This document shows positions 1 through 5,890 of a stretch of DNA of 5,890 bases, piece by piece; position 1 is the first letter of the stretch; each line of letters starts with the position of its first letter. Position numbers and translations under genes: made by a program. The notes under the pieces were generated by a model. The model was not told the DNA's origin. It searched no databases and worked only from the letters and a program-made list of their open reading frames with translations. The stretch comes from Verrucomicrobiales bacterium (GTDB taxonomy: Bacteria > Verrucomicrobiota > Verrucomicrobiia > Limisphaerales > UBA1096), in assembly GCA_002721375.1 (NCBI GenBank), contig PBKH01000011.1, positions 17,405 to 23,294 of the forward strand. Reading direction: 5' to 3'.

Positions 1-1097
1 CCGGCCATGTAGTCCCCTAATACTGTCGGGGACCACGGTCCGATGAAAAGTGCTCCAGCAGTGGTGATGTTTTTCACTGCCGGGGAGGGGTTTCTTACCA
101 TTATTTCACAATGTTCGGGTGCAATTCGATTTGCCAATTCAATGCCATCATTGATGGACTTGATGTGAATTAGCCAACCGTTCTTCTTAAGCACTTGCTT
201 GATGAATTTTCGCCGTGACAGAGCGGGAAGTTGTTGAGCGATCTCACGTTGAACGGCCGTGATAAGGCGAGCTGAAGTGCTTGCAAGCCAGACGCGTTCG
301 TGCCCAGAACCATGCTCCGCTTGTGCGAGCAGGTCGGCTGCTGCTAATTTTGGGTCAGCAGATTCATCGGCGAGAATGAAAATTTCGCTTGGCCCAGGCA
401 ACAGGTCAATCCCTACTCGGCCGTAAAGGAGTCGTTTTGCTGCAACAACGTAGGCGTTCCCCGGCCCGAAAATTTTCAGCACAGGTTTGATTGTTTTGGT
501 TCCGTATGCCATTGCTGCAATAGAGTGTGCACCTCCCACTTGGTATACCTCGGTTGCGCCAACATGACCAAGGACTGCAAGAAGCGAAGGGTTTAACTCC
601 GCGCCTATTCTGCTGGGAGTACAGACGACGATTTCAGGGCATCCGGCTACCTTGGCAAGCGTTATTGTCATTAAAGCGGTTGATACCAGCGGCGCGGTTC
701 CCCCTGGGATGTAAACCCCTACCCGTTCGAATGGGTCAAATTTTTCACCGACTATGCCGCCTTGGTGGTTTTTTTCATTCCAGTTTTTGCGGAGAGACTG
801 CTTCGCGAAAAAGGCGATATTCGCCTTAGCTATGCGAATCGCTTTTCGTGTGCGGTTATCTAACTCTTTCCAGGCGGTTTGCAGGGCAAGCTTGTTGATC
901 TTTATTGTTTTAGGGGTGAGTTTAGCGCTATCGAATTGTTTAGCATAGCTTAGCAATGCAGCGTCGCCGCGGTGTTTGACTTCATTGATGATATCCTGGG
1001 TTCTTTCTTCAATAGCTGGCTCAAACAGGCTCGAGGTGGCGAGGAGTTTGTTGAGATTGCGGGCGTAGTTCGGATCTGTGAACCGGATCAGTTTCAT
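1..1097 (-). CDS. hisD: Histidinol dehydrogenase HisD, 3' end cut by window edge
   Basis: Histidinol dehydrogenase is a cytoplasmic zinc enzyme that oxidises L-histidinol to L-histidine in two NAD-dependent steps, the end of histidine synthesis. The minus-strand frame is open from the ATG at 1097 to the window edge: 365 codons plus two bases of a family about 430 residues long, so roughly 65 C-terminal residues lie outside. Visible hallmarks are GGTAPL (132-137), FGPGNAYV (210-217), GPSE (235-238, including the substrate-site serine 237), QAEH (Q259 and H262, zinc ligands in the E. coli enzyme), PEH (E328-H329, the catalytic acid/base pair equivalent to E. coli E326-H327) and GDY (D362, zinc ligand). 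The last zinc-ligand histidine would be beyond the edge. The GDYMAG ending fits true HisD better than the related sulfopropanediol dehydrogenase HpsN, which I recall as GDKVIG. The start is chosen because MKLIRFTDP begins the protein in the usual way; no clear Shine-Dalgarno precedes it. It diverges from the SNF2 gene. Confidence 0.96.
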   Translation of the reverse strand, partial: MKLIRFTDPNYARNLNKLLATSSLFEPAIEERTQDIINEVKHRGDAALLSYAKQFDSAKLTPKTIKINKLALQTAWKELDNRTRKAIRIAKANIAFFAKQSLRKNWNEKNHQGGIVGEKFDPFERVGVYIPGGTAPLVSTALMTITLAKVAGCPEIVVCTPSRIGAELNPSLLAVLGHVGATEVYQVGGAHSIAAMAYGTKTIKPVLKIFGPGNAYVVAAKRLLYGRVGIDLLPGPSEIFILADESADPKLAAADLLAQAEHGSGHERVWLASTSARLITAVQREIAQQLPALSRRKFIKQVLKKNGWLIHIKSINDGIELANRIAPEHCEIMVRNPSPAVKNITTAGALFIGPWSPTVLGDYMA

Positions 1098-1105
1098 CTG
1101 GACCA

Positions 1106-1135
1106 AAGATAGAGGTAAGAGTACCTGGAAGTCAA
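1106..1135 (-). promoter_or_regulatory. Possible hisD promoter, nearly leaderless
   Basis: Read on the minus strand, TTGACT (1130-1135) and TATCTT (1106-1111) are separated by 18 bases and match the sigma-70 consensus at 5/6 and 4/6 positions. Transcription would begin about 1099, only a couple of bases before the hisD ATG at 1097. This agrees with the lack of a ribosome binding site there. A second TTGACA lies upstream at 1158-1163, but only a T-run sits at the right distance from it. Judged by eye only. Confidence 0.35.
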
Positions 1136-1162
1136 AAAAAGGAAGATGGGGAATTGCTGTCA

Positions 1163-1186
1163 AGCTTCTAGCTTCTGTTAGAGAAG
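1163..1186. repeat. 7-bp tandem repeat overlapping a small hairpin
   Basis: AGCTTCT occurs twice head to tail (1163-1169 and 1170-1176). The second copy supplies the left arm of a 5-bp inverted repeat, CTTCT (1172-1176) and AGAAG (1182-1186), with a five-base loop. A T-rich tract follows on the plus strand (1187-1203). It lies between the divergent hisD and SNF2 genes. It could be a weak regulatory site or chance in AT-rich DNA. Confidence 0.3.
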
Positions 1187-1206
1187 TAATTTTTATTTTT
1201 TTGTGT

Positions 1207-1236
1207 TTGACGGGTGAGGTTGCATTGTGACGTAAT
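1207..1236 (+). promoter_or_regulatory. Possible promoter of the SNF2 gene
   Basis: TTGACG (1207-1212) and CGTAAT (1231-1236), 18 bases apart, match the sigma-70 consensus at 5/6 and 4/6. They are preceded by an AT-rich stretch (1187-1206) that could act as an UP element. The predicted start of transcription near 1243 leaves a leader of about 20 bases before the ATG at 1264. No Shine-Dalgarno motif is seen in that leader. The call is by eye and the match is moderate. Confidence 0.3.
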
Positions 1237-1263
1237 AACTAATCTGTTTTATTGACATTCGCA

Positions 1264-4200
1264 ATGCCTCGAAAAGCCAAAAAGAAAAAGACTGCTGTTA
1301 GTTCTGCGAAGGCGTCTAAATACGACGCTCATCATAATGTAATTAACAATACATACGGCGACTTCGCAAACCTTAGACATCAATTGGCTGAGTCAAGGGA
1401 AGATGTGGCTGAGCGATCTAAGTTACTTGATATGTTTGCTAGCTGTGAAGATTCACAACGTTCATGGCTGTTGCTCGAAGATTACTTTAACAAGTTAAAT
1501 CTCGCTCGTAAGGATTTTAGTCAGGATGACTGGTGGGTGAAGATGTCGCAGATGAGTGGAGGGGATCGACTTGAGGACTTAGCTTTGGTATTCATGAAAT
1601 CCGGACGATCCGTTCCTAATGAATTGATGCCGCATGCTAATTTCACACGCTTTGCTCAGGTGGAGCAGGCGGAAAAAGATTATCAGCTCTTCAAGGGCCT
1701 GGAAGAATGGATGTTTCCTCCAGGACTGTCGCATTTGGATGCCCCGCGCGCCTCACTACAAGTAGTTGGCCGAATTGTTGAAGATTCAGAGGTTCCTGGA
1801 CTTAGTCAGCTTGGGATTGAAATACATGTTATTCGTCCGCGCACAGGCGATCGCGTAAAAACCTTGGACGATATGGCTGACCTTACGATGCGAGCCGCAC
1901 ATGAGCAGGAGTTGTTTCCTGCAGATGACTGGGCTTTCATTCGGTGGTCATCAGGAGTTCGACATGATTATGATACTGAGTCAGAGTTGATACCATTGAT
2001 CGGTGCTGACCTGCTTAAATGGCTAGTGCAATGGGGTAAAGTCGGACGGATTTCGCTTGAATGTTCTAAGAAGCCAATCGAGTTTTATGGTCGTATAATC
2101 GAGATGGAGCCGTCACTTGAGCAAGGCAAGTCCGAATTGTATTTTACTCACGAGGTGCAACTTCCGGGAAAGAAAACTTGTGCCCTTTCTGAGGTTCGCT
2201 TTTTCGCCGGCGAACCATCTTTGGCACTTGTAGGGAATGAGGTGTTTCTCCTGCGCAATCCTCCAACACAGGATGTCCTGGGTAGCTGGGTAAGGATGCA
2301 GAAGGCTCCAGTTTCTAAACTTACCCATCGTTTGCTGACCAAGTTGCGCAAAATCAGCACTAAAAATGGTGTGAATTGGGAGCAGCTTTGCGACACTCAT
2401 AAGGCAAAACCGCGTTTTGTATTCGAGATGGCCAATGAAACTGTTCGATTAAAATTACTGGCTAAGAGCGTGTCGGACAGCAGCATGTGGCAGTGGAATG
2501 GGCATGAATGGATCCGCGAAAAATCAATCAAAAAGAAATCAAGGAAGCCAGAAGTGCTTGATGATGACCGCTTGGAGAAAGCTGTTGAATGGTTGCGGCA
2601 ACTTGATTGGTTTACTCCTGAGCCGGGCATCTGGGTGGGTGATGCCAATCCGTTTTTCCTAGAGAGCCTTTTCGCCGCATGGTCCATTCGACCGGATGCC
2701 GATTATCTGGGTGATGTGGAGTTTAAACGACTCTTTCTCCAGCCTAAACGCCTTAAGCCAAAGCTTATAGTACGCGGAAGCGGCATTGACTGGCTATCTG
2801 TATCTGCCGAGTGGGAGGAGGAAGGGATGAAGCTTACGGCTAGAGATCTCCAACAACTCGCAAGTGCTAGTGGCAATTTTGTAAATCTTCCGGATGCTGG
2901 CTGGGTTCAACTTGATCAAAAAGCAGTTCAGGATGCACAGGAAGCCATGGCTGACTTGGGTGTCGATGGTTTGTCGGCTATCGAACAAAAGGTCGGGATA
3001 GAGCAGGCGGCGCATCTCGACCAGAAAGACCTTGAAAAGTTTGTGCCATCCGCGGAGTTGGAGCGATTGCGCGGCCGACTTGATGAGTTTGAAGGAATTG
3101 AGACTACAGTAGTTCCGGATGGTGTGTGTGCTGATCTCCGTCCGTACCAGCTAGATGGCTATAGTTTTCTCTGTCACCTATCCAAACTTAAATTAGGTGG
3201 GATATTGGCCGATGACATGGGCTTAGGCAAGACACTGCAGACGCTTGTTTGGCTAAAGTGGCTCAAAACCAGTCGCAGAAAGAATGCCAAGATTAAGCCT
3301 TCATTAGTGGTCTGTCCCGCTTCGGTATTGCATAATTGGCGCCGGGAATCGGAAAGATTCACACCCAGCATGAAGGTTCTTGTGCTCGAGAGTGGTCATG
3401 CACGGCACAATTTGCGCAAACGCGTACCCGATAATGATATTGTTGTAACTAATTACTCGATACTGCGTCGTGATCTTGACGCCTTGGCCAAATTTTCATT
3501 CCGTGCGATAGTACTGGATGAAGCGCAGTTCATTAAAAATCCTGGAGCGCAGGTCACCAAATCGGTAAAGGAACTCAAGGCCGACCATAAACTGGCACTT
3601 ACTGGGACTCCGATTGAGAACCGTATGCTCGATCTGTGGAGCATAGTCGATTTTGTTCAACCAAACTATTTAGGCAACCAGGATCACTTTAGCCAGGTGT
3701 ATGATTTGCGAGGCGCTGAGAAGGATGAAAATGCTGCGCGTATTGCTCGCCGCAAACTCTCTGCAAAGCTCCGACCACTTCTGCTTCGTCGGGTCAAAAA
3801 ACAGGTCGCCAAGGATCTTCCTGATCGTGTGGAGCAACGCTTGGATTGCGAACTTCCGGACGAGCAGAGAAAACTTTATCTAGCAGAGTTGAAGCGAAGT
3901 CGGGAGCAGGTCATGAAGGCGGTCAAGCAGAAAGGCGTGGCGAAGAGCAAGATGCATGTTTTGGCGGCATTGACACGCCTGCGTCAGATTTGCTGCCACC
4001 CGGGTTTGGTTGGTAGCGACACGGAGTCTGGCAAGATGAATACACTATACGAGTTGGCAGAACCTCTGTTAGAGGAGGGGCATAAAGTACTCGTGTTTAG
4101 TCAGTTTGTTAGAATGTTGCAGATTCTGGAAAAGCAGTGTGAGGATCGAGGAATGCCGACTTATCTTCTGACTGGCGAGACAAAAAACCGTCAAGAGATA

Positions 4201-4533
4201 GTTACGGCATTTCAAGAAGACGAGTCGCCGTCGGTCTTTCTCCTAAGCCTGCGAGCAGCAGGAACCGGCCTTAATTTAACAAGTGCTAGCTACGTCGTTA
4301 TTTACGATCCATGGTGGAACCCGGCAGTGGAAGCTCAAGCCATTGATCGCACGCACCGCATCGGTCAAACCGCAACGGTTAATGCATACAAGATGATTAC
4401 TCCTGGTACAGTCGAGGAGAAAATCTGGGATTTGCAGCAAAAGAAGGCCAAGACAGTTACAGATGTTCTTGGGGATGAAGGTTTTGCAAAGGGTTTAAGT
4501 ACAAACGACCTCGAATATCTGTTCTCCGACTAA
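1264..4533 (+). CDS. SNF2-family (Swi2/Snf2) DNA-dependent ATPase/helicase
   Basis: This superfamily 2 ATPase of 1089 residues should translocate on double-stranded DNA and remodel protein-DNA complexes; the physiological target is unknown. The two RecA-like lobes occupy about residues 620-1085 and all core motifs look intact: DLRPYQLDG (624-632), Walker A with DDMGLGKT (650-657, lysine 656), VVCPASVLHNW (682-692), Walker B DEAQ (752-755), TGTP (780-783), LLRR (840-843), RLRQICCHP (905-913), VFSQF (944-948), SLRAAGTGLNL (995-1005) and DRTHRIGQ (1028-1035) with the arginine finger region. Residues 1-619 form a large accessory half that I cannot assign to a named domain; no CxC...CxH SWIM zinc finger is visible in it. 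The N-terminus is very basic (MPRKAKKKK). I prefer the ATG at 1264 to an in-frame TTG at 1252, because neither has a ribosome binding site and the ATG gives a sensible basic start. The gene diverges from hisD and stands alone, which argues for a housekeeping remodeller rather than a defence cassette. Confidence 0.95.
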   Translation: MPRKAKKKKTAVSSAKASKYDAHHNVINNTYGDFANLRHQLAESREDVAERSKLLDMFASCEDSQRSWLLLEDYFNKLNLARKDFSQDDWWVKMSQMSGGDRLEDLALVFMKSGRSVPNELMPHANFTRFAQVEQAEKDYQLFKGLEEWMFPPGLSHLDAPRASLQVVGRIVEDSEVPGLSQLGIEIHVIRPRTGDRVKTLDDMADLTMRAAHEQELFPADDWAFIRWSSGVRHDYDTESELIPLIGADLLKWLVQWGKVGRISLECSKKPIEFYGRIIEMEPSLEQGKSELYFTHEVQLPGKKTCALSEVRFFAGEPSLALVGNEVFLLRNPPTQDVLGSWVRMQKAPVSKLTHRLLTKLRKISTKNGVNWEQLCDTHKAKPRFVFEMANETVRLKLLAKSVSDSSMWQWNGHEWIREKSIKKKSRKPEVLDDDRLEKAVEWLRQLDWFTPEPGIWVGDANPFFLESLFAAWSIRPDADYLGDVEFKRLFLQPKRLKPKLIVRGSGIDWLSVSAEWEEEGMKLTARDLQQLASASGNFVNLPDAGWVQLDQKAVQDAQEAMADLGVDGLSAIEQKVGIEQAAHLDQKDLEKFVPSAELERLRGRLDEFEGIETTVVPDGVCADLRPYQLDGYSFLCHLSKLKLGGILADDMGLGKTLQTLVWLKWLKTSRRKNAKIKPSLVVCPASVLHNWRRESERFTPSMKVLVLESGHARHNLRKRVPDNDIVVTNYSILRRDLDALAKFSFRAIVLDEAQFIKNPGAQVTKSVKELKADHKLALTGTPIENRMLDLWSIVDFVQPNYLGNQDHFSQVYDLRGAEKDENAARIARRKLSAKLRPLLLRRVKKQVAKDLPDRVEQRLDCELPDEQRKLYLAELKRSREQVMKAVKQKGVAKSKMHVLAALTRLRQICCHPGLVGSDTESGKMNTLYELAEPLLEEGHKVLVFSQFVRMLQILEKQCEDRGMPTYLLTGETKNRQEIVTAFQEDESPSVFLLSLRAAGTGLNLTSASYVVIYDPWWNPAVEAQAIDRTHRIGQTATVNAYKMITPGTVEEKIWDLQQKKAKTVTDVLGDEGFAKGLSTNDLEYLFSD

Positions 4534-4559
4534 TTGTTTTTTTAGTTGTATTTTTTCAA

Positions 4560-4597
4560 GCTGGAACACTGACTGATTCCAGCACTTACTTCGTAAG
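4560..4597. repeat. Two adjacent hairpins after the SNF2 gene
   Basis: GCTGGAA (4560-4566) pairs perfectly with TTCCAGC (4577-4583) around a ten-base loop. One base later, CTTAC (4585-4589) pairs with GTAAG (4593-4597) around TTC. They lie 26 bases after the SNF2 stop and may help end or protect its transcript. However, the T-runs lie before the first stem on the plus strand, not after it, so this is not a textbook intrinsic terminator in either direction. A dispersed intergenic repeat is an alternative. Confidence 0.4.
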
Positions 4598-4624
4598 CGA
4601 TCAGCGAAAAACCACTTTGCTTTT

Positions 4625-4666
4625 GCAGCGTCAGGCTTTAAGCGTCAGCTGCGCTTACCTAGCTGC
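4625..4666. repeat. Direct repeats with 14-bp period and an enclosing inverted repeat
   Basis: AGCGTCAG occurs at 4627-4634 and again at 4641-4648, a 14-base step. AGCTGC occurs at 4647-4652 and 4661-4666, also a 14-base step. In addition GCAGC (4625-4629) is complementary to GCTGC (4648-4652). The arrangement could be a degenerate tandem element, a small structured RNA or part of a dispersed repeat. Only the repeats themselves are directly seen. Confidence 0.35.
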
Positions 4667-4841
4667 TTGAGAAATCACTATTCAAAATGAGACGCTTGAT
4701 AGTTTTTTTACTTCCGTGTGTTTAAGTATAATTTGACTATTCTTGAAATAACCCGATGCTAGACATTGGAAGCACAGATACAATAACCAATAACGGTACT
4801 TTTATGGTGTGATTTTTTCATGATAAGAGACACTCGCATTC

Positions 4842-4885
4842 CGTCAGTTTATAAAGAAAAAAAGCATTCTAGACTTTATCTGACG
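4842..4885. repeat. Imperfect 12-bp inverted repeat with 3-base bulge
   Basis: CGTCAG (4842-4847) plus ATAAAG (4851-4856) are complementary to CTTTAT (4874-4879) plus CTGACG (4880-4885). A TTT bulge lies on the left arm and the loop is 17 bases, including an A-run. Twelve matched pairs make this the strongest fold I found in the spacer. No T-run follows it in either direction, so a protein-binding site or an RNA-stabilising element is as likely as a terminator. Confidence 0.45.
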
Positions 4886-4896
4886 CAGGGGGGAAG

Positions 4897-4911
4897 ACTA
4901 AAATGTTTAGT
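4897..4911. repeat. Short AT-rich hairpin downstream of the SDR gene
   Basis: ACTAAA (4897-4902) and TTTAGT (4906-4911) form a perfect 6-bp stem around a three-base loop, 36 bases beyond the SDR stop codon. The stem has a single G-C pair on each arm and no T-run follows on the minus strand, so it would be a weak terminator at best. Confidence 0.3.
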
Positions 4912-4947
4912 GTTTTGGAAACTAGCAGGTGTTTGCATTGCCGGGAG

Positions 4948-5721
4948 TTAACGTATGTAAAGTGTCCCACCGTCGACAGGAAATGGCGTGCCGGTGATAA
5001 ATGACGCCTCATCACTGCATAGGAAGACTGCCATTGCGGCCACTTCCTCGGGTTTGCCCATACGTCCGACTGGTTGGTACTCAGAAAGTTTTCTGAACAT
5101 TTCGTCCTTGTTGTCAGGGTAGTTTTTTTCAATAAACCCGTCGACAAATGGCGTGTGGATTCGCCCTGGTTGAATCGCGTTACATCTTATGTTGTCTTTT
5201 AGGTGGTCCTTAGCAACAGAGTAAGTCATAGCTAGGACTCCCCCTTTACTCGTGCTGTAGGCTAATCGGTCGTTGATCGCCATGGTGGCAACTGTGGAGG
5301 CGATATTGATAATGGATCCGCCTCCGCTATTGAGCATTTGCCGGACTCCGCCTTTTAGGCAGTTGAATACGCCTTTTAGGTTGACATCCAACACGTGATC
5401 AAACTCAGCCTCACTGGTGTTCATGATGTTTCCGACATGTGCGATGCCTGCATTATTGATTAGACAGTCTAAACCATTGTGGGAGTTCCCGATATGCTCG
5501 AAAACCGACTGAACCTGATCGTGGTCAGTCACGTTACATGAAATCAACTCAGCTTGTCCTCCTTCTGAGCGAATTAGGTTAACTGTTTCGATGGATGCTT
5601 TATCATTAATCTCCAGGACATCAACATGTGCGCCTTGTTTAGCTAGTGCAATGGCGATTGCACGGCCAATTCCTGAACCCGCTCCTGTAACAACGGCCGA
5701 TTTCCCTTTAAGATTGAACAT
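4948..5721 (-). CDS. Classical SDR-family NAD-dependent sugar/polyol-type dehydrogenase
   Basis: A complete 257-residue short-chain dehydrogenase/reductase of the classical type, probably a cytosolic tetramer. The cofactor motif TGAGSGIG is at 12-19. An acidic residue (E37) at the end of the second beta strand suggests NAD rather than NADP. NNAG is at 89-92, and the catalytic tetrad is complete: N114, S142, Y155 and K159 (YSTSK). QPGRIHTPF (184-192) and the C-terminal VDGG are also typical. The substrate cannot be read from the sequence. The HTPFVDGFI, QPVGRMGKPEEVA and FITG stretches recall SDRs of deoxysugar and sugar-acid oxidation loci, for example sugar 1-dehydrogenases or 2-keto-3-deoxy-L-fuconate/rhamnonate 4-dehydrogenases. 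The divergent neighbour, an apparent IlvD/Edd-type dehydratase, supports sugar-acid catabolism. The ATG at 5721 places the glycine motif at the normal distance; no strong Shine-Dalgarno precedes it. A 3-oxoacyl-ACP reductase is a less likely alternative, given the context. Confidence 0.93.
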   Translation of the reverse strand: MFNLKGKSAVVTGAGSGIGRAIAIALAKQGAHVDVLEINDKASIETVNLIRSEGGQAELISCNVTDHDQVQSVFEHIGNSHNGLDCLINNAGIAHVGNIMNTSEAEFDHVLDVNLKGVFNCLKGGVRQMLNSGGGSIINIASTVATMAINDRLAYSTSKGGVLAMTYSVAKDHLKDNIRCNAIQPGRIHTPFVDGFIEKNYPDNKDEMFRKLSEYQPVGRMGKPEEVAAMAVFLCSDEASFITGTPFPVDGGTLYIR

Positions 5722-5822
5722 GCCGGATAATTTCTATGAGGCTTTGATGTATGGCAAGTTTCAACATTTGAGTAACGACTTTGTTGGAAATAAGAGTGAA
5801 ATCTTTTAGGATTGCGTAGCCC
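5722..5822. promoter_or_regulatory. Divergent control region with candidate operator
   Basis: The 101 bases between the starts of the SDR (minus) and the dehydratase-like gene (plus) must hold both promoters unless transcription enters from elsewhere. TTTCAACA (5759-5766) and TGTTGGAAA (5782-5790) form an inverted repeat with one unpaired base and a 15-base centre. It sits near the middle of the region, where one regulator could control both genes. Promoter hexamers are poor: on the plus strand TTGAGT (5768-5773) and TAAGAG (5791-5796), 17 bases apart, overlap the palindrome. Confidence 0.4.
5807..5811 (+). promoter_or_regulatory. Ribosome binding site of the dehydratase-like gene
   Basis: TAGGA ends 11 bases before the ATG at 5823. 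The spacing is slightly long, but this is the clearest Shine-Dalgarno-like sequence before any start in the window. It supports the choice of that ATG. Confidence 0.4.
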
Positions 5823-5890
5823 ATGACTGACTCTCAAAAAACAACCGGTAGGCTCCGTAGCGAGGAGTGGTTTAATAATCCGGCGCATCC
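5823..5890 (+). CDS. IlvD/Edd-family dehydratase, N-terminal fragment only
   Basis: Only 22 codons and two bases are inside the window, reading from an ATG at 5823 with no stop. After a short polar lead (MTDSQKTTG) comes RLRSEEWFNNPAHP. This closely resembles the conserved opening (LRS-x-x-WF-x-x-P-x-x-P) that I recall from IlvD/Edd-family dehydratases, especially the sugar-acid branch. Full-length members have about 570-600 residues, use an iron-sulfur cluster and remove water from 2,3-dihydroxy acids such as aldonic acids. None of the catalytic or cluster-binding residues are within the window, so the family call rests on this short motif. The divergent SDR next door fits a role in sugar or sugar-acid oxidation. 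Branched-chain amino acid IlvD is possible but less likely from this opening. Confidence 0.7.
   Translation, partial: MTDSQKTTGRLRSEEWFNNPAH

Larger units (their letters stand above)
4534..4947. other. 414-bp convergent spacer with repeats, no gene seen
   Basis: This stretch separates the ends of the SNF2 gene and the SDR gene, which point towards each other. I see no credible reading frame, tRNA or rRNA in it. It begins with T-runs just after the SNF2 stop (4537-4543 and 4551-4556) and then holds several short hairpins and direct repeats, listed separately. A TATAAT hexamer at 4727-4732 lacks a good partner at the -35 position. Transcription of both flanking genes probably ends here, but no classic stem followed by a T-run is present for either gene. 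Confidence 0.6.

Noticed and set aside
527..948. Plus-strand open frames at 527-829 and 754-948.
   Set aside because: They lie antisense to clearly coding hisD sequence and resemble no known protein.
1..1097. The HisD homologue as HpsN (sulfopropanediol dehydrogenase), pairing with the SDR in a sulfonate pathway.
   Set aside because: The sequence keeps the HisD-type substrate and zinc residues and ends GDYMAG, not the GDKVIG form I recall from HpsN; the SDR is over 3.8 kb away, beyond an unrelated gene.
1172..1203. CTTCT/AGAAG hairpin followed by a T-rich tract as an intrinsic terminator.
   Set aside because: The stem is only 5 bp, the tract is interrupted, and no plus-strand gene lies upstream for it to terminate.
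2113..3883. Several 60-96 residue frames inside the SNF2 gene, mostly antisense.
   Set aside because: They overlap the conserved SNF2 coding frame, and their translations are of low-quality composition without motifs.
1264..4533. The SNF2 gene as part of a phage-defence system such as DISARM.
   Set aside because: No methyltransferase, nuclease, phospholipase D-like gene or mobile element is next to it; its neighbours are metabolic genes.
4696..4732. A promoter made of TTGATA (4696-4701) and the perfect TATAAT (4727-4732).
   Set aside because: The 25-base spacing is too long, no good -35 lies at 16-18 bases, and no gene follows on the plus strand.
4756..4812. A tiny plus-strand frame of 18 codons (ATG at 4756, TGA at 4810).
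   Set aside because: It has no Shine-Dalgarno, no recognisable motif and is too short to support from sequence alone.
5643..5888. An 81-residue minus-strand frame overlapping the SDR start, and a 72-residue plus-strand frame at 5591-5809.
   Set aside because: Both overlap the SDR coding frame out of register, carry no motifs and are explained as shadows.

Overview
The window looks like ordinary bacterial chromosome of moderate GC. It carries four protein-coding genes, two of them cut by the window edges. From the left: a minus-strand histidinol dehydrogenase (hisD, 3' end missing); a divergent plus-strand SNF2-family helicase/ATPase of 1089 residues; a convergent minus-strand short-chain dehydrogenase/reductase (SDR, 257 residues); and the first 22 codons of a divergent plus-strand gene whose start resembles the IlvD/Edd (dihydroxy-acid / sugar-acid dehydratase) family. 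No tRNA, rRNA, CRISPR array, insertion sequence, integrase or phage gene is visible.

The wording of the HisD protein (for example the AEHGSGHERVWL and GPWSPTVLGDY stretches) and the architecture of the SNF2 protein recall proteins of Verrucomicrobiota, perhaps a marine or environmental lineage. This assignment rests on recollection of family sequences and has not been tested. Shine-Dalgarno sequences are weak or absent in front of three of the four starts.

Layout: 1-1097 hisD (-); 1098-1263 a divergent promoter region with AT-rich tracts and a small tandem repeat; 1264-4533 SNF2 ATPase (+); 4534-4947 a 414-base tail-to-tail spacer with several inverted and direct repeats but no credible gene; 4948-5721 SDR (-); 5722-5822 a compact divergent control region with an imperfect palindrome; 5823-5890 start of an IlvD/Edd-type dehydratase (+).

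Functionally there are three unrelated blocks. HisD does the last two oxidations of histidine synthesis. The SNF2 protein is a stand-alone DNA translocase with a large, poorly characterised N-terminal half. The SDR and the dehydratase, which share a 101-base control region, look like the edge of a non-phosphorylative sugar or sugar-acid oxidation locus. I do not see a convincing new multi-gene system. The points most worth following are the SDR/dehydratase pair, the N-terminal half of the SNF2 protein and the structured spacer between the SNF2 and SDR genes.
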